27,922 bases of DNA from Anaerolineae bacterium. Lineage in GTDB: Bacteria > Chloroflexota > Anaerolineae > Promineifilales > Promineifilaceae. The stretch spans positions 1 through 27,922 of the forward strand of contig JANQGC010000179.1 in assembly GCA_028277515.1 (NCBI GenBank), given 5' to 3'. Made by a program: the position numbers and the translations under genes. Shown here one piece after another: positions 7,632 through 15,451 of this stretch. Under the pieces are notes generated by a model. That model was not told where the DNA came from. It made no database searches and was given only the letters and a program-made list of their open reading frames with translations. Positions within the stretch are counted from its first letter, which is position 1. Each line of letters starts with the position of its first letter.

Positions 7632-8267
7632 ATGTTTGATGAGCTACATGAATATGTCATTGATGGTGAATGTGATGAGGTTCAAGCCTTCATCCATGAA
7701 GCCTTAAAAAATGGGATAGACCCCGGCACAATTTTGAATGAAGGTCTGATCGTCCCGATGAGGGAAGTAGGTGATTTATTTGAGTCGGGCGAATTCTTTG
7801 TGCCGGAGATGTTAGCGGCGGCGCGGGCTATGGAAGAAGGATTAGATATTCTTAAACCTCATTTGCTGGAATCGGGTGTGGAGCCTGTAGCAACGGCCGT
7901 CATTGGAACCGTGCGCGGTGATTTACATGATATCGGCAAAAATCTCGTGGGCATGATGCTCGAAGGCGCAGGATTTCGCGTTATTGACCTGGGTACAGAC
8001 GTCCCCCCACAAAAATTTGTCGACATGGCCTTAGAAGTCAAACCCCAAATTGTGGGAATGTCCGCATTACTAACCACAACCATGATGGCCATGAAAGATA
8101 CAATTGAGGCTTTCTCAAAATTGACCATCCGCAACCAAATCAAAATCATTGTCGGCGGCGCTCCGATCGACCAAAATTTCGCCGACATTATTGGCGCGGA
8201 TGGATTTGCCCGTGATGCTGCCGCCGCTGCCAGGCTGGCCAGGGAACTGGTGGGCGTTGTCGCCTGA
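7632..8267 (+). CDS. B12-binding corrinoid protein of a methyltransferase system (MtaC/MtbC type)
   Basis: A 211-residue corrinoid protein that shuttles a methyl group between methyltransferases. The N-terminal helical cap (about 1-88) has GLIVPMREVGDLFESGEFFVPEML, and the C-terminal Rossmann-like cobalamin domain holds the base-off motif DLHDIGKN with cobalt-ligating His99, then GTDVPP, MSALLTTTM and IIVGGAP. Length and layout match MtaC, MtbC and MttC-type proteins. An upstream in-frame ATG at 7593 exists, but ATG 7632 has AAGGAGAG at the right distance and begins the conserved domain. The URO-D methyltransferase follows after 28 bp. No reductive activator is encoded nearby, although such proteins need one to rescue oxidised Co(II). 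Confidence 0.93.
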   Translation: MFDELHEYVIDGECDEVQAFIHEALKNGIDPGTILNEGLIVPMREVGDLFESGEFFVPEMLAAARAMEEGLDILKPHLLESGVEPVATAVIGTVRGDLHDIGKNLVGMMLEGAGFRVIDLGTDVPPQKFVDMALEVKPQIVGMSALLTTTMMAMKDTIEAFSKLTIRNQIKIIVGGAPIDQNFADIIGADGFARDAAAAARLARELVGVVA

Positions 8268-8295
8268 TGACAAAATTTTTAACAAAGGGAGTTCC

Positions 8296-9555
8296 ATGAA
8301 CAGTCGGGAAAGAGTATTAAAAGCCATCAATCATGAAGCAACGGACAAAGTTCCGGTTGATTTTGGCAGCGCACCTGTAACCAGTCTTCATTGTACCTGT
8401 GTCGCTGACCTGCGCGACTATTATGGATTGGAAAAAAAGCCGGTCACCGTTCACGAACCTTTTCAAATGTTGGGCTGGCTTGATGATGATTTAATCGAAG
8501 TCCTGGGTATTGACACGGTCGGCATATCTCCGCGAGAGACGCTTTTTGGTGTACCAAACGGTGATTGGAAGGAGTTTCGCACACCTTGGGGGCAGGAGGT
8601 GCTGATTTCCGGCCATTTAGAAATTTCTGAGGGAGAAAATGGCGACTTTTTTGTGTATCCGCAGGGAGATCGCCAGGCTCCGCCAAGCGGCCATATGCCC
8701 AAAACCGGCTACTATTTCGACCTGATCACCCGCCAAAAAGGAAAAGTTGACCCTAAAACCCTCGATCCGGCCGATCAAGTGGAAGAATTTGGCGAATTGA
8801 GCGAAGAAGATTTAGATTACCTGGCGCAACAAGTTGATCAGGCATTGACAACCGGCAGGGCCGTGGTTGCTAATGTTGGCATTGTCCCTTTTGTTGATGT
8901 TGGCCTGATTCAGGGTCCAACATTAAAACACCCCAAAGGCATCCGCAGCCTGACCGATTGGTTGATCGCTACCGTTAAGAATCAAGATTTTTTACATGAA
9001 ATCTTTACAATGCAGTCAGACATCGCCGTGAAAAATCTAGAGAAGGTACACAATCGGATGGGGGATAATATTGATGTGCTCTACTTATGTGGCTATGATT
9101 TCGGCACGCAAACATCGACCTTCTGTTCTCCCAAAACTTTTAATGACCTATTTGTTCCCTACTATAAAAAAGTTACCGGCTGGATTCACGATAACAGTTC
9201 CTGGAAAATTTTTAAACATACGGATGGGGCCATTGAACCATTCATGAGTATGTTTATTGAGGCTGGAATTGACATTCTCAACCCGGTGCAGTGGACGGCC
9301 GCTAATATGGACCCGCAGCATATTAAAGATACATACGGCCGGGACCTGATTTTCTGGGGCGCCGGCGTCGACACACAAAAAACAATGCCGTATGGCACGC
9401 CTGAGGAAGTTCGCCGGCAGGTCCTGGAGATGTGCGAAATTTTTTCTAAAGATGGGGGTTTCGTATTCAATTCTGTGCACAACCTTTTGCCCCAAACCCC
9501 TGTTGAAAACCTTGTTGCAATGTTTAATGCCCTGAAGGAATTTAATGGAGATTAG
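8296..9555 (+). CDS. URO-D family methyltransferase paired with the corrinoid protein
   Basis: A 419-residue protein of the uroporphyrinogen decarboxylase superfamily, the fold of MtaA/MtbA and of several substrate:corrinoid methyltransferases. It opens with MNSRERVLKAINHEATDKVPVDFG, the typical N-terminus of this branch. Where MtaA has the zinc motif HxCG, this protein has HTDG (His308), and the last ligand region reads GGFVFNSVHNLLPQTP, without Cys. It is therefore not a standard zinc-thiolate MtaA and may bind metal differently or use another chemistry. ATG 8296 follows AGGGAG; a longer frame from 8149 overlaps the corrinoid gene and is unlikely. Position directly behind the corrinoid gene and 2 bp before the oxidoreductase suggests it is the substrate-specific methyltransferase, by inference. 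Confidence 0.88.
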   Translation: MNSRERVLKAINHEATDKVPVDFGSAPVTSLHCTCVADLRDYYGLEKKPVTVHEPFQMLGWLDDDLIEVLGIDTVGISPRETLFGVPNGDWKEFRTPWGQEVLISGHLEISEGENGDFFVYPQGDRQAPPSGHMPKTGYYFDLITRQKGKVDPKTLDPADQVEEFGELSEEDLDYLAQQVDQALTTGRAVVANVGIVPFVDVGLIQGPTLKHPKGIRSLTDWLIATVKNQDFLHEIFTMQSDIAVKNLEKVHNRMGDNIDVLYLCGYDFGTQTSTFCSPKTFNDLFVPYYKKVTGWIHDNSSWKIFKHTDGAIEPFMSMFIEAGIDILNPVQWTAANMDPQHIKDTYGRDLIFWGAGVDTQKTMPYGTPEEVRRQVLEMCEIFSKDGGFVFNSVHNLLPQTPVENLVAMFNALKEFNGD

Positions 9556-9557
9556 TC

Positions 9558-10676
9558 ATGAATCACATGAGCAATGGAATAGATTTGAATATCGAATATT
9601 TACCAAAAATGCCCCAAAATAAAAATGTGGGAATTGGTTGTATTGGCGCCGGTTTCATCATGGCTGATATTCATTTGGTCGCTTATCGAGACGCCGGTTT
9701 TAGCCCTATCGCCATTTCTACTAGAGATGCCGATCGTGGCCAGGAGGTTGCCAATCGCCACGCGATCCCCAATGTTTATCAAGATTATCGTGAATTGCTC
9801 GATAATCCGGCCGTAGAAGTGGTTGATATCGCTGTGCCGCCTGATATCCAATTAAGCGTCATCCAGGAAGTCATAAAGCGTAACGATCATATTAAAGGTA
9901 TCTTAGCGCAAAAACCCATCGCCCGTGATTACTCTGGCGCGAAAGAAATCGTCCGTTTGTGTAATGAGGCAGGCATCACGCTGGCCGTAAATCAAAATAT
10001 GCGCTATGACCAGTCAATTCGGGCCTGTAAATTTATCCTTGACAAAGGATATCTGGGCACACCCGTATTAGCTACCATCGACATGCGTGCCATTCCCCAT
10101 TGGATGCCCTGGCAGGAACGTCAAGGATTTGTGTCTCTACGCATGATGAGCATCCACCACCTGGATACATTCCGCTATCTTTTTGGCGATCCGGACAATA
10201 TTTATGCCAGCTTCCGCCCTGATCCCCGTACCCAATTTGAACACGAAGATGGTATCTGTCTTTACATTCTAGAATACAGTAATCATCTACGCGCCTCTGC
10301 TTGGGATGATGTCTGGACTGGACCGGTAAGAGAGGGTTCTGAAGGAGACATCTATCTGAACTGGCGCGTTAACGGCGACCAAGGCATCGCCAAGGGTACT
10401 ATCGGCTGGCCTAATTTTCCCTGCCCTACCCCAAGCACCATTGACTTCACAACAAAACTGCAACCAGGATACTGGTTCCAACCACGCTGGTCGGAAGTTT
10501 GGTTCCCGGATGCTTTTCAAGGAACTATGGCCCAACTATTATGTGCCCTGGAAGAAGGTAGAGAACCTGAAATCAGCGGTGAGGACAATCTTAAAACAAT
10601 GGCTCTGATTGATGCCGGCTATCTATCTGCGAAAGAAGGACGAAAAGTTTCACCATCAGAAATCATAAAAAGTTGA
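9558..10676 (+). CDS. Gfo/Idh/MocA family oxidoreductase
   Basis: NAD(P)-dependent sugar or cyclitol dehydrogenase, 372 residues. The Rossmann domain has GCIGAG (27-32), and the second domain carries SIHHLDTFRYLFG, the usual position of the catalytic His. The conserved EKP motif is QKP here (Gln118-Lys119-Pro120), so the active-site Lys is kept. About 20 residues precede the Rossmann fold. ATG 9558 has GGAG 7 bp upstream and starts 2 bp after the methyltransferase stop, indicating co-translation. Family members oxidise inositols, glucosides at C3 and similar polyols. Here it could oxidise the demethylated product or prepare the substrate; the order of steps is not known. Confidence 0.92.
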   Translation: MNHMSNGIDLNIEYLPKMPQNKNVGIGCIGAGFIMADIHLVAYRDAGFSPIAISTRDADRGQEVANRHAIPNVYQDYRELLDNPAVEVVDIAVPPDIQLSVIQEVIKRNDHIKGILAQKPIARDYSGAKEIVRLCNEAGITLAVNQNMRYDQSIRACKFILDKGYLGTPVLATIDMRAIPHWMPWQERQGFVSLRMMSIHHLDTFRYLFGDPDNIYASFRPDPRTQFEHEDGICLYILEYSNHLRASAWDDVWTGPVREGSEGDIYLNWRVNGDQGIAKGTIGWPNFPCPTPSTIDFTTKLQPGYWFQPRWSEVWFPDAFQGTMAQLLCALEEGREPEISGEDNLKTMALIDAGYLSAKEGRKVSPSEIIKS

Positions 10677-10692
10677 GAGGTTTTGCATTAGC

Positions 10693-10747
10693 TTTGTCAA
10701 TTTTTCTATGAGATTACTAGAGGAATAAGAAAATAAAAATTGACAAA
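10693..10747. promoter_or_regulatory. Perfect 13-bp inverted repeat with two TTGWCAA boxes
   Basis: TTTGTCAATTTTT (10693-10705) and AAAAATTGACAAA (10735-10747) are exact reverse complements with 29 bp between them. Each arm contains the self-complementary core TTGWCAA, with centres 46 bp apart. The right arm also supplies a TTGACA that could serve as -35 for the isomerase gene at 10852. The same arrangement occurs at 22868-22926. A looping repressor operator pair is the simplest reading. Confidence 0.55.
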
Positions 10748-10851
10748 CCTTTCGATTATTTACTTTAAGAGGGATGAATTCTTCTATTTCTTCTCCACAA
10801 ACGAATTTGATATTGTCTATTGTTTATTTGTTTATCTTGTAGGAGGTAAAA

Positions 10852-11760
10852 ATGTTACAAGTTGGGATTTTTAGTGGTTATTTTCCATATTCGCTTGAAG
10901 AAAGCGCGAAGAAGATTCGTGATCTAGGCTTTAACACCGTGCAGTTAGACCTGATATTTTCCGATATGGATTTATCAACCGAAAATATTACAAAGGAAAA
11001 ATGTGTCAAAATCAGAGATACATTTCGGCGCTACAATCTTCCTGTCTCCTGCATCTCCAGTTACACGAATCTGACAGATCCCATTCCGGAGCGGCGCAAG
11101 ATGAACCTCGATCGCTTGAAGACGATCATTCGTCATTGTCACGATCTCGGCTCTCCATACGTACCAAGTGAAACAGGGACTTTTCATCCGGACAGCGATT
11201 GGATCCCCCATCCGAAAAACTATACGGAAGAAGGTTATGAAGAGTGTCGGGACATCATATATGAGCTTGTCCAGCTATGCCGCAAAGAAGGAGCCGTATT
11301 CGTTATTGAAGCGTATATTTACAACGTGATAGGTACAATCGAGAAGACCTTACGCCTGTTTTCGGAAATAAACGATCCACAGCACCTCGCGTTGGCTATG
11401 GACCCTGTTAACTATATAGATGAAGTCAAGTTCAAAGACATGGATGGGACATTAAACTATATGTTTGATGCCTTATCTGATACAGTCGTGTTTGCGCACG
11501 CTAAGGACATTCGCATTGTGGAAGAGGAACAAGATGTGCAGATGGCCGACGTGACCGCTACGGAAGGGCACTCATTCCGCGGTGTGGGTCTTATTGAGCA
11601 GCCCGCGGCCGGACTTGGAGATTTGAACTATGATCTGTTTATTCAACGACTATCCAAAGCCAGCCCTAACTGCCCGATTATTATTGAACATCTTGAAGAA
11701 GAAGATATTCCCAGGGCTAAAAAATGGCTGGATCAGAAGCTAATGGAAAACGGTGCCTAG
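10852..11760 (+). CDS. Sugar phosphate isomerase/epimerase family protein (TIM barrel)
   Basis: A 302-residue xylose-isomerase-like TIM barrel, the usual family length and clearly different from the 353-residue paralogue at 5200-6261. It begins MLQVGIFSGYFPYSLEESAKKIRD-like (barrel strand 1 and helix), and candidate metal ligands lie in FVIEAYIYN, LALAMDPVNYID, VVFAHAKDI and IIIEHLEEED. ATG 10852 follows a strong AGGAGG at 6 bp. It has its own 175-bp upstream region with a perfect inverted repeat, so it is probably transcribed separately from the corrinoid cassette. The likely role is isomerisation, epimerisation or keto-glycoside cleavage in the same catabolic route; the substrate is unknown. 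Confidence 0.88.
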   Translation: MLQVGIFSGYFPYSLEESAKKIRDLGFNTVQLDLIFSDMDLSTENITKEKCVKIRDTFRRYNLPVSCISSYTNLTDPIPERRKMNLDRLKTIIRHCHDLGSPYVPSETGTFHPDSDWIPHPKNYTEEGYEECRDIIYELVQLCRKEGAVFVIEAYIYNVIGTIEKTLRLFSEINDPQHLALAMDPVNYIDEVKFKDMDGTLNYMFDALSDTVVFAHAKDIRIVEEEQDVQMADVTATEGHSFRGVGLIEQPAAGLGDLNYDLFIQRLSKASPNCPIIIEHLEEEDIPRAKKWLDQKLMENGA

Positions 11761-11764
11761 TTGA

Positions 11765-11815
11765 GTTCGTAGTAACGGCTTTAGCCGTTGACCGCTAAAG
11801 CGGTCACTGCAAACC
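11765..11815 (+). repeat. Dispersed palindromic repeat (REP-like), complete copy
   Basis: Two adjacent 6-bp-stem, 4-nt-loop hairpins, AACGGCTTTAGCCGTT (11774-11789) and GACCGCTAAAGCGGTC (11790-11805), are flanked by outer arms TTCGTAGT and ACTGCAAA that nearly pair. Both halves recur near 23.9-24.2 kb, so this is a multi-copy element rather than a gene-specific terminator. It lies directly after the isomerase stop codon. Confidence 0.7.
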
Positions 11816-11871
11816 ATCTTCTCGCCATTTGAGTTCAGCTTTTTAATTGTAACTAATCCGGGGCCGGGTCC

Positions 11872-11890
11872 GCGATCGATTCCTGATCGC
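11872..11890 (+). terminator. Possible terminator hairpin after the isomerase gene
   Basis: GCGATC (11872-11877) and GATCGC (11885-11890) form a 6-bp stem with a 7-nt loop, followed about 5 nt later by a T-rich stretch (ATTTTGATTTTG). The T-tract is not adjacent, so the call is weak. Confidence 0.3.
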
Positions 11891-11957
11891 AGCAAATTTT
11901 GATTTTGATGCCCAGCCCACTTCAAAAAACCATCACTTTTATTCTATTATCGGTTTC

Positions 11958-11979
11958 AACTATCAAGTATATGATAGTT
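11958..11979. promoter_or_regulatory. Inverted repeat operator candidate upstream of the PhyH gene
   Basis: AACTATCA (11958-11965) and TGATAGTT (11972-11979) are perfect 8-bp arms with a 6-bp spacer, just upstream of an AT-rich TATATAAA stretch and about 40 bp before the start codon. A plausible promoter lies before it (TTCAAA and TATTAT, 18 bp apart). Its right half shares TATGATAG with the FadR-type operator at 23767. Confidence 0.45.
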
Positions 11980-12017
11980 TTATATAAAGGTATTTTTAAT
12001 TTATAAGGAGATTTGTT

Positions 12018-12857
12018 ATGACACTTTTTACCGAAAATCAAGTACAGGATTACGAACGGGATGGTTTTGTTATTGTAAGGAGCATGTTCGATAAAGAAGA
12101 GATCGAACTTTTACACAGAGCTGCCTTGGAAGATAGAGCGTTGGACCAAAAATCTTTCGGCCGTGATGACGGCGAAGGGGGTACGGTTCGGCTATCCCTT
12201 TGGAATCATCCCGGTGATAACGTTTATGGCATGTTTGCTCGCAGCCGTCGTTTGGTTGACTCAATGGAAATGTTGTTAGGTGGCGAAGTGTATCATTATC
12301 ATTCCAAAATGATTCTCAAAGATGCCAAAGTCGGTGGTGCCTGGACATGGCATCAAGATTATGGTTATTGGTATCATTTTGGTTGCCTGTATCCTCTTAT
12401 GGCCAGCGCCTCCATCGCCGTTGATAAAGCGACCGTAGAAAATGGCTGCCTGCAGATCATAAAAGGATCCCACAAAATGGGACGTATCGATCATACTTTG
12501 TCTGGTGAACAAGCCGGCGCCGATATGGAGCGGGTCAATGCAGCCCTCGATCAAATGGATCTGGTTTATTGTGAAGCGGACCCGGGTGATATTGTATTTT
12601 TCGACGGCAATGTTCTCCATCGTTCTGACCAAAATCGCTCTGATAAACCAAGATGGGCAATGGTCGTGGCCTTCAATGCTGCCCGCAATGATCCCTATAA
12701 AGAAGGACAGCATCCTAACTATACGCCACTGGATAAGGTGGATGATGATGCTATAAAGCGAGTCGGTTTGAAGCGCTTTGAAGAAAGTGACGAGGTTGAT
12801 TGGTTAACTCCAGAGGGTGACAAGACAGCCAAAGAGCTTGAATCAACGCCGAAATAA
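12018..12857 (+). CDS. Phytanoyl-CoA dioxygenase (PhyH) family protein
   Basis: Fe(II)/2-oxoglutarate-dependent oxygenase of the PhyH family, 279 residues, normal length. The iron triad is visible as HQD (His112, Asp114) and the distal His201 in VLHRSDQNRSD, with Arg212 as candidate 2-oxoglutarate anchor. The N-terminus has the family pattern ENQVQDYERDGFVIVRSMFD. Bacterial members hydroxylate or oxidatively demethylate small molecules and need O2. ATG 12018 follows AAGGAG. It is flanked by 257 and 165 bp of non-coding DNA with an operator-like repeat upstream and a hairpin downstream, so it is probably a single-gene unit. In this sugar-catabolic setting an oxidative modification of the same substrate is possible but unproven. 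Confidence 0.9.
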   Translation: MTLFTENQVQDYERDGFVIVRSMFDKEEIELLHRAALEDRALDQKSFGRDDGEGGTVRLSLWNHPGDNVYGMFARSRRLVDSMEMLLGGEVYHYHSKMILKDAKVGGAWTWHQDYGYWYHFGCLYPLMASASIAVDKATVENGCLQIIKGSHKMGRIDHTLSGEQAGADMERVNAALDQMDLVYCEADPGDIVFFDGNVLHRSDQNRSDKPRWAMVVAFNAARNDPYKEGQHPNYTPLDKVDDDAIKRVGLKRFEESDEVDWLTPEGDKTAKELESTPK

Positions 12858-12866
12858 CACAGCATC

Positions 12867-12921
12867 AGGTTGCCGCTACTTCTCTATTCCAGGGAAAATG
12901 GGTAGATTATGGTGGCAACCT
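12867..12921 (+). terminator. Long-stem hairpin after the PhyH gene
   Basis: AGGTTGCC (12867-12874) pairs perfectly with GGCAACCT (12914-12921), with additional CTAC/GTAG pairing inside and a T-rich TTATTTGT after it. It starts 9 bp after the stop codon, consistent with a terminator, though the large internal loop makes it non-classical. Confidence 0.45.
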
Positions 12922-12991
12922 TATTTGTCATCTTGATTGAATTTGACTTAAAATCTAACGTAAATTGAGATTCTAGTTTTATTATTTTTGC

Positions 12992-13003
12992 AGGTTACAA
13001 CCT
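12992..13003. promoter_or_regulatory. Short palindrome upstream of the FucI-like gene
   Basis: AGGTTACAACCT has 5-bp perfect arms around a 2-bp centre and lies 19 bp before the start codon, next to the GAGGAG ribosome binding site. It could be an operator or an RNA element masking the ribosome site; there is no further support. Confidence 0.25.
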
Positions 13004-13022
13004 TTCACATGAGGAGTCCCCA

Positions 13023-14342
13023 ATGAAAGCCCGCCTGGTACCGCTTTATTTTGAAATCGGCCGTGATGAGGAATTTGATATCCAGCTTGAAAGATTAAAA
13101 ACTTTGTTAGCTGATGAGGTAGATTTTTTACAGCCGCGCCCCTTAGGAGCCGGGCTTCCAGAAGCCGAGGCCGTTATCTTCCCCCAATTTTTAGGCCAGG
13201 CCTTCCACATGCTAGACGAATTCAAAGCCATTGACCTTCCGATTTTGGTCGTTACCTCCGAGTTCGGGACAGTGCTCATGTGGGATTGGGAGATATGCAG
13301 CTATTTGCGCAATGAGGGCGTGACCAATATAGCTCCGCACAGTTTAGAGCAGACAAAAAAAGCGTGTCGGGCGCTCAGCGTTAAACGCGAGTTGCAAGAG
13401 ACCAAGTTCCTGATTTACCAGGATGATCCGGGAGATGGTATGCAATCAGAAATCTTCAAACGTTTCTATTGGTTTGAGGATGAGTGTAAGACGCGCATGG
13501 TAGAGAAATTTGGCATTCAACTGGTATATAAAAGCTTTAAAGAGCTTGGTGCTTATGCGCAAACCATTTCGGATGAAGCGGCCGATCACGTCATCGAGCA
13601 ATGGGACTTTAATGTGAGTGATATTTCCCCGCGCCAACTGCGCAGCGCCGTGAAAATTTACATCGCCTTGACCGAAGAATTAGACAAAGATCCCTCCATT
13701 CGCTCGGTTGGCATCAACTGTTTGAATGAATCCTACTTTTCAGACACAACTCCCTGCCTGGCCTGGAACATGCTATACCAGGAGCGTCGCATCATCTGGG
13801 GCTGCGAAGCGGATATCATGTCTATGATCACCAAATACATTCTGCACAATTCATTGGACATGCCAATCATGATGACCAATCTCTATCCGTTCCTCATGGG
13901 GCAAGCAGCCTTAAAACACGAACGCATTCCAGATTTCCCATCCGTTGATGAAGCACCGGAGGATCATGTCCTTGTCGCCCATTGTGGCTATCTAGGGGTG
14001 CTGCCCACATCCTTCTCAACCGAGTGGGCAGTACGTAGTAAAGTGCTGGCTATCGTCGACGACAATGCTATCGCCTTGGATGCGCGCCTTCCGGAAGGGC
14101 CAATGACCCTGGCCAAATTAGAGCCTTCCATGGAACGCATGATCATTATGGAAGGAGCAATAGAAGGATACGCACAATACCCTGATTCTGATTGCCTCAA
14201 CGGCGGTATATTACGCATATCCGATGGCCACAAGCTCATAAACAATGTCTCCTCTCACCATTATTTGTTGATGACCGGTCACCAAGAGAACGATATTGAT
14301 ATGTTGGGCAAAATATTTAATTTGAGCATTGAAGCCATTTAA
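13023..14342 (+). CDS. L-fucose/L-arabinose isomerase-fold protein
   Basis: A 439-residue protein resembling the FucI/AraA superfamily of Mn-dependent aldose-ketose isomerases. Recognisable parts are the N-terminal PQFLGQAF region, a central GINCLNESYFSDTTPCLAWNM stretch followed by GCEADIMSMIT (the Glu/Asp environment typical of the fold), HCGYLG, and a C-terminal SHHYLLMTGH stretch where the family's metal-binding His lies. It is shorter than FucI (about 590 residues) and closer in length to the many uncharacterised short members. ATG 13023 follows GAGGAG at 7 bp. It probably begins a transcript that continues into the aldo/keto reductase and esterase. The substrate may be a deoxy, methylated or otherwise modified sugar, by inference. 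Confidence 0.8.
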   Translation: MKARLVPLYFEIGRDEEFDIQLERLKTLLADEVDFLQPRPLGAGLPEAEAVIFPQFLGQAFHMLDEFKAIDLPILVVTSEFGTVLMWDWEICSYLRNEGVTNIAPHSLEQTKKACRALSVKRELQETKFLIYQDDPGDGMQSEIFKRFYWFEDECKTRMVEKFGIQLVYKSFKELGAYAQTISDEAADHVIEQWDFNVSDISPRQLRSAVKIYIALTEELDKDPSIRSVGINCLNESYFSDTTPCLAWNMLYQERRIIWGCEADIMSMITKYILHNSLDMPIMMTNLYPFLMGQAALKHERIPDFPSVDEAPEDHVLVAHCGYLGVLPTSFSTEWAVRSKVLAIVDDNAIALDARLPEGPMTLAKLEPSMERMIIMEGAIEGYAQYPDSDCLNGGILRISDGHKLINNVSSHHYLLMTGHQENDIDMLGKIFNLSIEAI

Positions 14343-14407
14343 AGCGCGCCCCTTCCTTAAATGGGCTGGTGGAAGACCCAGCTTTTAACACAATTTCAAG
14401 ATCATCC

Positions 14408-15448
14408 ATGCAATACACAAAATTTGCTCAATCAGATAGAAAAGTGTCCCGAATTGGTTTCGGAGCGATGGGTTTAAATTGCGCCTTTGGCCAGTTTGAA
14501 GAACGATATTTGATAAATTCAGTCCTGCACAGCCTGGAACAAGGGGTCATTTTTATTGATACAGCGCGCACATATGGCGAATCTGAGGAAATTTTAGGCA
14601 AGGCGCTCAAGGAATGGAAGGGGGAAAAACCCTTTATATCTTCCAAAGCAGCGCCCAGCGCTTCTCCAACCAATGCCGGTTGGGGTATTCCAAACCCGAT
14701 TGAAATTGCCTATCCCAGGGGTTCGGTGACTCGAAGTGTGGAAACCTCCTTGCGTTTGCTGGATATTGAAACGATTGACTTAATGCAGCTCCACCAATAT
14801 TGGTCTCAGTATGAGGATGGTCCGTGGCTGGAAGAACTTCATCATCTGAAAGAGCAAGGCAAAATTCGCCATATAGGAATTTCTCTGACCGACCACCGGC
14901 ACGACCAGGGCATCTCGATTGTGCGTAGCGGATTGATAGACTCAGTCCAAACAATAGTCAATATATTTGATCCCCTGGCCTTTGATAGTTTGATTCCCTT
15001 ATGCCATGAACGGCAGGTGGCGGTCATCGCCCGTTGTGTCTTGGATGAAGGTGGATTAACCGGCTTCCTAAAAGAAGATTCCACGTTTGATGAATTAGAT
15101 ATGCGTGATGATTACTTCGAGCGTGGTCCGCTTACGGAGTATATGCGCCGGGTGGCCGAATTAGAGCAGTATATCCCTGAATATGCCGACTCTCTCGCCG
15201 AGTTAGCCATAAAATTTGCTCTTTATCATCCTGGCGTAACCGTTGTCAATATTAGTATGCATATCCCTGAATATGCCGATGAAAATATTGCAACCGCTTC
15301 CAAGCCGCCTCTCCCCGATCATATCTTTGACGAAATTCGTAAACAGCATCGCTGGTTGGTCAATCTATACGAAGGCAAATACTTTCCGGCCGATGGTGAG
15401 CAGGTGTCATCCACGGGTTTCAAAACGAAGCGCACCAAAAAACAGTGA
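14408..15448 (+). CDS. Aldo/keto reductase
   Basis: NAD(P)H-dependent aldo/keto reductase, about 346 residues. From ATG 14408 the catalytic Asp51 and Tyr56 lie in FIDTARTYGESEEILGKAL, the Lys in ISSKAAP and the His in LMQLHQYW, so the tetrad is complete. A GTG at 14369 would add 13 residues; neither start has a good Shine-Dalgarno, and 14408 is preferred because family proteins begin close to this point. The gene follows the FucI-like gene by 65 bp and is 3 bp from the esterase, so the three are probably one operon. Members with this sequence style include L-fucose (galactose) dehydrogenases and sugar reductases. It may reduce or oxidise the isomerase's substrate or product. Confidence 0.88.
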   Translation: MQYTKFAQSDRKVSRIGFGAMGLNCAFGQFEERYLINSVLHSLEQGVIFIDTARTYGESEEILGKALKEWKGEKPFISSKAAPSASPTNAGWGIPNPIEIAYPRGSVTRSVETSLRLLDIETIDLMQLHQYWSQYEDGPWLEELHHLKEQGKIRHIGISLTDHRHDQGISIVRSGLIDSVQTIVNIFDPLAFDSLIPLCHERQVAVIARCVLDEGGLTGFLKEDSTFDELDMRDDYFERGPLTEYMRRVAELEQYIPEYADSLAELAIKFALYHPGVTVVNISMHIPEYADENIATASKPPLPDHIFDEIRKQHRWLVNLYEGKYFPADGEQVSSTGFKTKRTKKQ

Positions 15449-15451
15449 GAA

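Noticed and set aside
8149..8295. Upstream extension of the first URO-D protein overlapping the corrinoid gene
   Set aside because: The extension reads through corrinoid-protein coding sequence in another frame. ATG 8296 has a good ribosome site and begins the conserved MNSRERVLKA segment.
12276..12713. 145-codon minus-strand frame opposite the PhyH gene
   Set aside because: It is fully antisense to a gene with an intact catalytic triad and shows no family pattern or plausible ribosome site.
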